From positions 248,001 to 312,000 of the forward strand of contig NZ_POUL01000002.1 in the NCBI RefSeq assembly GCF_002890895.1: a DNA stretch of 64,000 nucleotides, given 5' to 3'. This DNA is from Stutzerimonas stutzeri. Lineage in GTDB: Bacteria; Pseudomonadota; Gammaproteobacteria; Pseudomonadales; Pseudomonadaceae. A model generated the notes under the pieces. That model saw only the letters and a program-made list of their open reading frames with translations, ran no database searches and was not told the DNA's origin. Numbering within the stretch: the stretch's first letter is position 1; every line of letters begins with the position of its first letter. The position numbers were made by a program, and so were the translations under genes. Shown in pieces: positions 54,574-64,000 of the stretch.

Positions 54574-56355
54574 ATGCAGAATAGGCCTGCCCGCAACGGG
54601 CAACACGGACCGGTGTTACTGGAAGAATCCCGTACCCGGTTCAGGCTCTGGGCACCGGACGCGCAAAGCGTCAGCCTGGTGATCATTGGCGGCGCTACGC
54701 TGCCAATGCAGGAAGGTAAAGACGGCTGGTACAGCATCGAGGCAGATGTCGGCGCCGGCACGCAGTACAGTTTCCTCATCGACGATGAACTTCAGGTGCC
54801 CGACCCCGCGTCCCGGGCACAGTCTGCCGATGTGCACGACCCGAGCGTAGTCGTCGATCCTGCAGCCTATACGTGGCGCAACGCGGATTGGCCAGGCCGC
54901 CCCTGGCACGAAACCGTGCTCTACGAACTGCACGTTGGCAGTTACGGAGGCTATGCGCAGATCGAACAGCGTCTTCAGGCGCTGGCGGATCTCGGCGTGA
55001 CTGCGATCGAGTTGATGCCGCTCGCCGAATTTCCCGGCGACCGCAACTGGGGCTACGACGGCGTTCTGCTCTACGCGCCGGAAGCTTCCTACGGCACACC
55101 TGATCAGCTCAAGCACCTGATCGACACCGCCCATGGTCTGGGGCTGATGGTGTTCATCGATGTGGTCTACAACCACTTCGGGCCGGACGGTAATTACCTG
55201 CACAGCTACGCCAAGCACTTCTTCCGTCACGACCAGCAGACGCCCTGGGGAGACGGCATCGATTTCCGTCGTCGCGAAGTGCGCGATTTCTTCATCGATA
55301 ACGCCCTGATGTGGCTGATGGACTACCGTTTCGACGGGCTGCGCATGGACGCTGTCCACGCGATTCCAGACCCGACCTTCCTGCCCGAATTGGCCGAACG
55401 CGTGCGTGCGGAGGTTGAGCCCGGTCGCCATGTGCATCTGGTGCTGGAGAACGAACACAACCTTTCCAGCCTGCTCTCCGATGACTTCACCGCCCAGTGG
55501 AACGACGACGGTCATAACGTGCTGCACACCCTGCTCACCGATGAGAGCCAGGGCTACTACGGCGATTACCACAGCGACTCGACCAGCAAACTGGTGCGTT
55601 TTCTCGGTCAAGGCTTCGTCTATCAAGGGCATGAGAATCGCCGTGGTGAATCGCGCGGCGAGCCCAGCGGTCACCTCTCCCCGACCGCCTTCGTCCTGTT
55701 TTTGCAGAACCACGACCAAACCGGTAACCGTGCTTTCGGCGACCGGCTGATCAACCTGGCGCCACCCGAAGCACTGAAAGCGGCGACGACCGTACTGCTG
55801 CTTTCGCCCATGGTGCCACTGCTGTTCATGGGCGAGGAATGGGGCGCGCGCGAGCCCTTCCTGTTCTTCACCAGCCATCACGGCGAGCTGGCCGACGCCG
55901 TGCGTGAGGGTCGCCGTGGTGAATTCGCGGAATTTGCCGAGTTCGCCGACGAGCACACCCGTGAGCGCATCCCCGACCCAAACGCAGTCGAGACGTATGA
56001 GGCTTCCAAACCTGACTTCAGCAAGCGCGACGAGCCTGAGCACGCCGAATGGCTGAGCCTGTACCGCCATCTGCTGCAGCTTCGCCACGCCGAAATCGTG
56101 CCGCGGCTGGAAGGCTCGCAATTCCTCGGCGCTGAGGCCCTGGGCGAAAGCGCGGCCTTGGCTCGCTGGCAACTGGGTGACCGCAGCGAGTTGCGCCTGG
56201 AGCTCAACTTGAGTGGCAACGACCTTGCCGTTACGCCCCCTGCCTCGACTGCGCGCTTGCTGCACAGCAGCCGTGAAGGCGATTCAGGCGGCACCGACAC
56301 ATTACCTGCGCGCACCGCCAGGATGTATTTGCTCGAATCAGCAGGAGTGTCTTAA
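54574..56355 (+). CDS. treZ: malto-oligosyltrehalose trehalohydrolase
   Basis: GH13 enzyme, 593 residues, releasing trehalose from maltooligosyltrehalose made by TreY. N-terminal CBM48-like domain about 15-100 (FRLWAPDAQSVSLV), (beta/alpha)8 barrel with FIDVVYNHFGPDGNY, nucleophile in DGLRMDAVHAI, acid Glu in LVLENEHN and the NHDQTGN third carboxylate. The loop ELHVGSYGGY is TreZ-like. Twelve bases after glgA; its stop overlaps malQ by one base. Confidence 0.92.
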   Translation: MQNRPARNGQHGPVLLEESRTRFRLWAPDAQSVSLVIIGGATLPMQEGKDGWYSIEADVGAGTQYSFLIDDELQVPDPASRAQSADVHDPSVVVDPAAYTWRNADWPGRPWHETVLYELHVGSYGGYAQIEQRLQALADLGVTAIELMPLAEFPGDRNWGYDGVLLYAPEASYGTPDQLKHLIDTAHGLGLMVFIDVVYNHFGPDGNYLHSYAKHFFRHDQQTPWGDGIDFRRREVRDFFIDNALMWLMDYRFDGLRMDAVHAIPDPTFLPELAERVRAEVEPGRHVHLVLENEHNLSSLLSDDFTAQWNDDGHNVLHTLLTDESQGYYGDYHSDSTSKLVRFLGQGFVYQGHENRRGESRGEPSGHLSPTAFVLFLQNHDQTGNRAFGDRLINLAPPEALKAATTVLLLSPMVPLLFMGEEWGAREPFLFFTSHHGELADAVREGRRGEFAEFAEFADEHTRERIPDPNAVETYEASKPDFSKRDEPEHAEWLSLYRHLLQLRHAEIVPRLEGSQFLGAEALGESAALARWQLGDRSELRLELNLSGNDLAVTPPASTARLLHSSREGDSGGTDTLPARTARMYLLESAGVS

Positions 56356-58433
56356 TGAGCGATGAACGACTGAACCGCCTGGCCAAGGCGGCTGGCCTGT
56401 CCATCGAATGGGTTGATGCGGATGGCAAGGATCAACGGGTCAAACCGGAGGTCTTGCGTGCCGTGCTCGGCGGGCTGGGGCTGCCAGCCACCAGCGACGA
56501 GGAGATTGAACGCAGCCTGGAAAAACTCGACGCCGGCTCAGGCGCCGCCAGTGTGCCGCCGCTGCTGACGCTGGATCAGGGCGCGCCGCTGGACCTCAGC
56601 CAGTACTTCGAGCCATCGGCACCTTACAGCCTGACCCTCGAAGACGGGAGCGAGCAGGACGGAAGCCTGGATAGCCAGTCGCGTCTTGCGGCCATCGATA
56701 CGCCCGGCTATCACCGGCTGAGTATTGCTGACCAGCAGCTTACGCTGGCCGTCTCCCCTGCCGCCTGCCCTAGCGTAGAAGACGTGGCCGGCCCGGGAGC
56801 CTGGGGGGTTACGGTGCAGCTCTATGGATTGCGTCGGCCCGGTGATGGCGGGCTCGGCGATACCCAGGCACTTGAAGCGATTGCGCGCAATGCAGCTGCA
56901 CATGGGGCCGACGCGCTGGGCATCAGCCCGGTGCACGCGATGTTTACCGGCAACAGCGGCCAATACAGCCCGTATTCGCCTTCCAGCCGGCTGTTCTACA
57001 ACATTCTGCACAGTGCACCTGGCACCGTACTGGGTGAGAAGCCGCTGCGCATGGCAATCGAGTCTTGCGGGCTTGCTGATGAGCTGCAACGCCTCGAGGC
57101 GCTCGACCTGATCGATTGGAGCGCAGCCTCGCAAGCCCGTCAGTGCCTGCTGCGCACGCTCTACGAGGATTTCGCCACCGGCGGTAACGCCCAGCAGGCG
57201 GACTTCGACAGTTTTCGCGAAGCAGGCGGTGAAGCACTGGAAAACCATTGTCGCTTCGAGGCCTTGCACTCATCCCTCCTCGGCCCAGAAGGTTTCCCAC
57301 AGCACTGGCGCGACTGGCCCGAGGAATACCGCACGCCCCAAAGCGCCGCCGTTGAACAGTTCGCACAGGAAAACGCCTCCGAGGTCAGCTATTACGCTTT
57401 TTGCCAATGGCTGATCGCCCGTGGGCTTGAGCGCGCACAGATTGCCGCCTGCAGCGCTGGAATGAAGATCGGCCTGATCAGCGACCTGGCCGTGGGTGCC
57501 GACGGGGGTGGCAGCCAGGCGTGGAGTCGCCAGGATGAAGTGCTGGCAGCGCTGAGCGTGGGTGCACCGCCCGATGTCATCAATCGTCAGGGACAAAGCT
57601 GGGGGATCTCAGCGTTCTCCCCATGGGGCCTCAAGGCACACGGTTATCGCGCGTTCATCGAAATGGTTCGGGCCAACCTGGCGCATGCCGGCGGCATACG
57701 CATCGACCATGTAATGGGTTTGATGCGTCTGTGGGTGATGCCCGCAGGTGCCGGCCCCACCGAAGGCGCCTACCTCAATTACCCCTTTGACGACCTGCTG
57801 CGTCTGCTCACGCTGGAGGCCTGGCGGCGTAACGCTGTGGTGCTGGGCGAAGATCTCGGGACGGTGCCCGAAGGGCTGCGCGACAAGCTGGCGGCACGCA
57901 AGCTGCTGGGAATGCGCGTGCTGTTTTTCGAACGCGACAACAACGGCACTTTCAAGCCACTCAATGAATGGCCAGACAGCGCAATCGCCACGTCGACCAC
58001 GCATGACCTGCCGACCATCGAGGGCTGGTGGACAGCCCATGACATCGACTGGCGTATCCAGGTCGGCCAGCACCGCGAGGACGAACGCCCCGCACAGCTT
58101 GAGGAACGCGAACGCGAGCGTGGCGGGCTGCTGAGGCTGTTACGTGAATACGCGCCGAGCATCGAGGGCGACCTCACGGATCCAGACGTACTCGCCGACG
58201 CTTGTGCCGTCTTCCTCGGCCGCACGCCGGCTCCGCTGGTGCTGTTCCCGGTCGAGGACGCCCTGGGCCTGCTCGAACAACCGAACCTGCCCGGCATCAT
58301 CGACACCCATCCGAACTGGCGCCGACGCTACCCCAGCGACAGCGCCACCCTGCTTGATGACCCCGCTTGCTCGCACCGCCTGGAGCTGCTCTCCAACGCG
58401 CGCAAGCAGGCCACTGGAAGTAAACATCGATGA
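56355..58433 (+). CDS. malQ: 4-alpha-glucanotransferase (amylomaltase)
   Basis: GH77 enzyme, 692 residues, moving alpha-1,4-glucan segments between chains and so recycling short maltodextrins left by TreY/TreZ and GlgX. Motifs: IRIDHVMGLMRLWV (nucleophile Asp), VLGEDLGTVPEGL (acid Glu) and STTHDLPTIEGWW (third Asp). An N-terminal MalQ-type beta domain (about 1-150) is present as in the enterobacterial form. ATG overlaps the treZ stop (TAATG) and its own stop overlaps treY (ATGA). Confidence 0.93.
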   Translation: MSDERLNRLAKAAGLSIEWVDADGKDQRVKPEVLRAVLGGLGLPATSDEEIERSLEKLDAGSGAASVPPLLTLDQGAPLDLSQYFEPSAPYSLTLEDGSEQDGSLDSQSRLAAIDTPGYHRLSIADQQLTLAVSPAACPSVEDVAGPGAWGVTVQLYGLRRPGDGGLGDTQALEAIARNAAAHGADALGISPVHAMFTGNSGQYSPYSPSSRLFYNILHSAPGTVLGEKPLRMAIESCGLADELQRLEALDLIDWSAASQARQCLLRTLYEDFATGGNAQQADFDSFREAGGEALENHCRFEALHSSLLGPEGFPQHWRDWPEEYRTPQSAAVEQFAQENASEVSYYAFCQWLIARGLERAQIAACSAGMKIGLISDLAVGADGGGSQAWSRQDEVLAALSVGAPPDVINRQGQSWGISAFSPWGLKAHGYRAFIEMVRANLAHAGGIRIDHVMGLMRLWVMPAGAGPTEGAYLNYPFDDLLRLLTLEAWRRNAVVLGEDLGTVPEGLRDKLAARKLLGMRVLFFERDNNGTFKPLNEWPDSAIATSTTHDLPTIEGWWTAHDIDWRIQVGQHREDERPAQLEERERERGGLLRLLREYAPSIEGDLTDPDVLADACAVFLGRTPAPLVLFPVEDALGLLEQPNLPGIIDTHPNWRRRYPSDSATLLDDPACSHRLELLSNARKQATGSKHR

Positions 58434-61243
58434 GAGACCTTAGCGCCACGTTGCGACTGCAGTTCCATCGTGACTTCACCCTCGACGATGCCACCGCTCT
58501 GGTCGACTACTTTGCCGACCTTGGTATCAGCCATCTGTACGCGTCCCCGCTGCTGACGGCACGGCCCGGCTCGATGCACGGCTACGACGTCATCGACCCG
58601 ACCCGTATCAATCCGGAACTGGGTGGTGAGCCAGCACTGCGAAGACTGGTCGATGCCCTGCGCGCCAAGGGCATGGGCCTGATACTGGACATCGTCTCCA
58701 ATCACATGGCGGTTGGCGGCTCCGGCAACGCCTGGTGGCTCGACGTGCTCGAGTGGGGGCGCCGCAGCCCCTATGCCCAGTTTTTCGACATCCAGTGGAA
58801 TTCTCCCGACCCGCTGCTGGAAGGCCAGCTGTTGGTGCCCTTCCTTGGCAGTGACTACGGCGATGCGCTGCAGGAAGGCAAGATTCCCCTGCGCCTGGAT
58901 ATCGAAAATGGCGCTTTTTACGCCGAGCACTACGAGCACCGCTTCCCAATTTCGCCGCCCACTTACGGCGAGATCCTGCGCCTGACCGATCAGCCTGAAT
59001 TGCGTAGCCTGGCGCAGCATTTCGATGCACTGAAAACCGAGCCGGCGCCTTATCAGACCGCACGTGAATTGCGTGCAGACCTGGCCCGCCTGCTGGAGGA
59101 CAGCAATACCCGGCAAACACTGGAACAAGCGCTCAGGCACTACGACTCGACCACCGAGGAAGGCTTCAAACGCCTGCATGGTCTGCTCGAGCGGCAGAAC
59201 TATCGCCTCGCCAGCTGGCGCACTGCAGGCGACGACATCAACTGGCGGCGATTCTTCGACATCAACGAGCTGGGCGGTCTGCGTGTCGAGCGCCCCATTG
59301 TGTTCGAGGAAACTCACGCCAAGATCTTCGAGCTGATCAGCGAAGGGCTGGTCGACGGCTTACGCATCGATCACATCGACGGGCTGGCCAATCCGCGTGG
59401 TTACTGCCGGCGCCTGCGCCGTCGTGTCGATCGGCTCAATGCCGCGCGCCCCGAGGGTGCGGAACAGGACCATGTGCCGATCTACGTCGAGAAGATTCTC
59501 GCTGAAGGCGAACATCTCCATGATGACTGGGGCGTCGACGGCACCACTGGCTACGAGTTCATGAACCAGGTGTCGCTGCTGCAGCATGACCCGGCCGGTA
59601 AATCCGTGCTGTGTACGCTGTGGAGCGAAACCGCCGAGCGCCCCGCCGATTTCATGGAGGAAGTACGGCAGGCGCGACAACTGGTGCTGACCGGGCCACT
59701 GGCCGGGGACTTCGAAACCGTTGCCCAGGCGCTGCTGCAGGTCGCGCGCCATGACGTGATGACCCGCGATATCACGCTTGGCGCGATCCGCCGTGGGCTG
59801 CTCGAACTGATCGTGCATTTCCCGGTGTACCGCACCTACATCGCGGCCCGCGGCAGACGCGAGTCTGACGAGCCGTTCTTTCAACAGGCGCTGTCCGGAG
59901 CGCGCACCACGCTTGGCGAAGCCGATTGGCCGCTGCTGGATCTGCTTGATCGCTGGCTCGGTGGAGAAGACCTTCGCTCCCTGCCGCCGGGACCTGCACG
60001 GCGGATTCGCCGTTATGCCTGTACCCGCTTCCAGCAGCTGACCTCGCCTGCTGCCGCCAAGGCCGTTGAAGATACCGCCTGCTACCGCTCTGGCGCCCTG
60101 CTGTCGCGCAACGATGTCGGCTTCGACCCGCAGACCTTCAGCGCACCGGTCGATACCTTCCATGCTGAGTGCCTTGAACGTGCGGAGCACTTCCCGCGCA
60201 ACCTGCTGACCACGGCGACCCATGATCACAAACGCGGCGAAGACACCCGTGCGCGGATGACGGTGATCAGCGAACGCGCCGAATGGTTCGCTAGCAAAGT
60301 CAAACACTGGCGCCAACTCGCCTACGGCCAGCGGCAGGAGCTGCCGGAGGGACCAGCGCCTTCGGCGGGCGACGAAATGTTGCTGTATCAGGTGCTGCTC
60401 GGCTGCTGGCCGCTGGATCTGAAGACCGACGACAAGTCGGCCATGGAAACCTTCTGCGAGCGGATGATCCAATGGCAGGAAAAGGCCGTCCGCGAGGCCA
60501 AGTTGCGCAGCACCTGGACCGATCCGAACAGTGATTACGAAGGCGCCTGCCAGCACTATCTGCGCGCCCTGCTTCTGGGGGACGAGTGCAAGACGCTGCG
60601 CGACGACATCGCCGCCGCTGCCGCCGAGCTGGCCCCTGCCGGCGCACTGAACAGCCTTACCCAGACTTTTCTGCGCATGACCACGCCGGGCGTGCCCGAC
60701 CTCTATCAGGGCGCGGACTACTGGGACTTCAGTCTGGTCGACCCCGACAACCGCCGCCCCGTCGATTTCGACCGTCGTCGCGCCACCTTCAGCCTGGACG
60801 CACAGCCTGCAGAGCTCATGGAGAACTGGCAGGACGGTCGCATCAAGCAATGGCTGATCGCGAACATACTGAAACTGCGTCGGACCCACCCGCGCCTGTT
60901 TACCGAAGGCCGCTATCTTCCTTTGAAGGTCGAAGGCGAGCATGCCGAGAGTGTGATTGCCTTCGCTCGTGAGCTCGACGGCAACTGCGTGATTGTGATC
61001 GCCGCGCGTCTGGCCTATGGCTTGCTTGGCGACAGCCAGACACCACAGATTCCGATCGAGCACTGGGGCGACACCCATGTCCGATTGCCCGATGCGCTGA
61101 GCGGTAATGCAATGCAGCGACTTTTCGACGGAATGACAGTCAGACCCAAACAAGAAGGTTTAAGCGTGCCCGAGGTTTTGCAGCACCTGCCCTTTGCGCT
61201 TTTACAGCTAACAATGAGTTCAACAGGAGAATCAGAACGATGA
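58430..61243 (+). CDS. treY: malto-oligosyltrehalose synthase
   Basis: GH13 enzyme, 937 residues, isomerising the reducing end of maltodextrins to an alpha,alpha-1,1 linkage. Motifs: LRLQFHRDFTLDDATALVDYFADLGISHLY at the start, ILDIVSNHMAV, nucleophile Asp in GLRIDHIDGLANP, acid Glu in IYVEKILAEGE and ATHDHKRGEDTRAR. The length fits TreY (about 700-950). Coupled by ATGA overlaps to malQ before and the DUF2934 gene after, suggesting balanced production with both. Confidence 0.94.
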   Translation: MRDLSATLRLQFHRDFTLDDATALVDYFADLGISHLYASPLLTARPGSMHGYDVIDPTRINPELGGEPALRRLVDALRAKGMGLILDIVSNHMAVGGSGNAWWLDVLEWGRRSPYAQFFDIQWNSPDPLLEGQLLVPFLGSDYGDALQEGKIPLRLDIENGAFYAEHYEHRFPISPPTYGEILRLTDQPELRSLAQHFDALKTEPAPYQTARELRADLARLLEDSNTRQTLEQALRHYDSTTEEGFKRLHGLLERQNYRLASWRTAGDDINWRRFFDINELGGLRVERPIVFEETHAKIFELISEGLVDGLRIDHIDGLANPRGYCRRLRRRVDRLNAARPEGAEQDHVPIYVEKILAEGEHLHDDWGVDGTTGYEFMNQVSLLQHDPAGKSVLCTLWSETAERPADFMEEVRQARQLVLTGPLAGDFETVAQALLQVARHDVMTRDITLGAIRRGLLELIVHFPVYRTYIAARGRRESDEPFFQQALSGARTTLGEADWPLLDLLDRWLGGEDLRSLPPGPARRIRRYACTRFQQLTSPAAAKAVEDTACYRSGALLSRNDVGFDPQTFSAPVDTFHAECLERAEHFPRNLLTTATHDHKRGEDTRARMTVISERAEWFASKVKHWRQLAYGQRQELPEGPAPSAGDEMLLYQVLLGCWPLDLKTDDKSAMETFCERMIQWQEKAVREAKLRSTWTDPNSDYEGACQHYLRALLLGDECKTLRDDIAAAAAELAPAGALNSLTQTFLRMTTPGVPDLYQGADYWDFSLVDPDNRRPVDFDRRRATFSLDAQPAELMENWQDGRIKQWLIANILKLRRTHPRLFTEGRYLPLKVEGEHAESVIAFARELDGNCVIVIAARLAYGLLGDSQTPQIPIEHWGDTHVRLPDALSGNAMQRLFDGMTVRPKQEGLSVPEVLQHLPFALLQLTMSSTGESER

Positions 61244-61635
61244 CTAAACAAGAGCAGCGCATCCGCGAGCTGGCCTACGACATCTGGGTTTCGGAAGGCC
61301 GCCCGCACGGGCAGGACGAACGTCATTGGGAGATGGCCCGCAAGCTGGCCGAAGCGGAAAACGATACGTCTGAATCAAAGCCTGCAGTCCGGACACGTAA
61401 AGCAGTCACAAAACCAACGGATGCCACCCCTGCGGACAAACCCGCCAAGGCAACCAAGGCAGCAAAACCTGCGAAGGAAGCCAAGGAGCCCAAAGACGTC
61501 AAGCCAGCCAAACCTGCGGTCGCACCGGCCAAGGGGACTGCACGCCCCAAAGCCAAAGCGGAAACCAACGCAGCCGAGGGCACACCTGACGGCATAAAGA
61601 AACCCCGTGCACCACGCGTCAAGAAAGACAGCTGA
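61240..61635 (+). CDS. DUF2934 protein with Lys/Ala/Pro-rich tail
   Basis: 131 residues. The first 45 or so are a DUF2934 domain (RIRELAYDIWVSEGRPHGQDERHWEMA). The rest is a low-complexity, strongly basic Lys/Ala/Pro/Thr tail like histone H1-type proteins (KPAKATKAAKPAKEAKEPK). The function is unknown; nucleic-acid or polymer binding is possible. Its ATG overlaps the treY stop, and I recall the same order in P. aeruginosa, so it is probably a real partner of the pathway rather than a bystander. Confidence 0.85.
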   Translation: MTKQEQRIRELAYDIWVSEGRPHGQDERHWEMARKLAEAENDTSESKPAVRTRKAVTKPTDATPADKPAKATKAAKPAKEAKEPKDVKPAKPAVAPAKGTARPKAKAETNAAEGTPDGIKKPRAPRVKKDS

Positions 61636-61658
61636 ACGACACCGCGTCATGCCACCGA

Positions 61659-61681
61659 GCCGGCTCCATCTGGGAGCCGGC
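61659..61681 (+). terminator. hairpin between the DUF2934 gene and glgX
   Basis: GCCGGCTCC-ATCTG-GGAGCCGGC, a perfect nine-base stem without a U-tract, 23 bases after the DUF2934 stop. It could attenuate or protect the mRNA, lowering glgX relative to treY. Confidence 0.45.
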
Positions 61682-61740
61682 GAGTCGTGGTCATTCACCG
61701 CCCTGCACAACCAACGGGCAGAGTTGCCATCGGAGATTTC

Positions 61741-63891
<2,151 letters not shown>

Positions 63892-63930
63892 CGGGCGAGC
63901 AGGCACCGACCTGACAACAGTTGCGTTCAA

Positions 63931-63957
63931 AGCCCCGGTCTCCGGGGCTTTTTTTGT
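63931..63957 (+). terminator. rho-independent terminator of the glucan operon
   Basis: AAGCCCCGG-TCT-CCGGGGCTT followed by a U tract (63950-63956), 40 bases after the glgX stop. Confidence 0.93.
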
Positions 63958-64000
63958 CTCTGAAGCACAACAACCGCGCCAGCACTCAACCGTTCGTTTG

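Noticed and set aside
59360..61153. Minus-strand 597-codon frame
   Set aside because: Antisense to treY; no recognisable domain.

Overview
The window looks like chromosomal DNA of a Pseudomonas-type gammaproteobacterium, most likely the P. stutzeri (Stutzerimonas) group. Support comes from high-GC coding sequence, OprD-type porin, galU, hemN and ampC genes of pseudomonad type, a GGTGGGCT/AGCCCACC REP element, and a glycogen/trehalose block (glgA-treZ-malQ-treY-DUF2934-glgX) in the order I recall from P. aeruginosa. A sequence matching the gammaproteobacterial dif site at 26438-26465 places the window at the replication terminus of the main chromosome. The species assignment is inference.

Layout. 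(1) 0.4-12.8 kb: an aldaric-acid catabolic locus. Glucarate dehydratase (gudD) and galactarate dehydratase (garD) both feed 5-keto-4-deoxyglucarate to kdgD and a 2,5-dioxovalerate dehydrogenase, giving 2-oxoglutarate. A flavin 2-hydroxyacid oxidase, an NADPH-type hydroxyacid reductase, an aldose-1-epimerase-like protein, a BBE-type flavoprotein and an OprD-family porin follow. TTGTNNNAYNA sites near both ends of the locus suggest one GntR/FadR-type regulator. (2) 13-17 kb: a nuclease-helicase fusion overlapping a FAN1-type VRR-NUC nuclease, a probable crosslink or structure-specific DNA repair pair. (3) 17-26.3 kb: hemN, a chemoreceptor with a c-type haem motif, a perfect ANR/FNR box, galU, a VOC protein, glutathione reductase, a PCu(A)C copper chaperone, two DUF202 membrane proteins and threonine aldolase. 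(4) 26.3-27.3 kb: a gene-poor gap holding dif. (5) 27.3-30.5 kb: a PP2C phosphatase / Ser-Thr kinase / FHA trio without type VI secretion genes. (6) 30.6-34.9 kb: AmpC beta-lactamase, a DedA/TVP38-flavoprotein fusion lacking both redox cysteines, and an Fe(II)/2OG-type oxygenase. (7) 35-46.6 kb: a minus-strand Wzx/Wzy-type exopolysaccharide operon (RfaH-like factor, short OPX export protein, Wzc tyrosine kinase, Wzx, four glycosyltransferases, Wzy), with an ops-like element between the RfaH-like gene and the export gene. (8) 47.2-52.7 kb: LigD, DUF1652 and DUF892 proteins, an MscS-type channel and a PncC/CinA protein. (9) 53.0-63.9 kb: the tightly coupled glucan/trehalose operon, ending in a strong terminator.

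The most unusual items are the dif site, the ops-like element paired with an RfaH-like gene, the haem-c chemoreceptor with an upstream ANR box next to hemN, and the cysteine-less TVP38-flavoprotein fusion. I did not find a clearly novel defence or mobile system. No tRNA, rRNA, CRISPR or IS element was seen.
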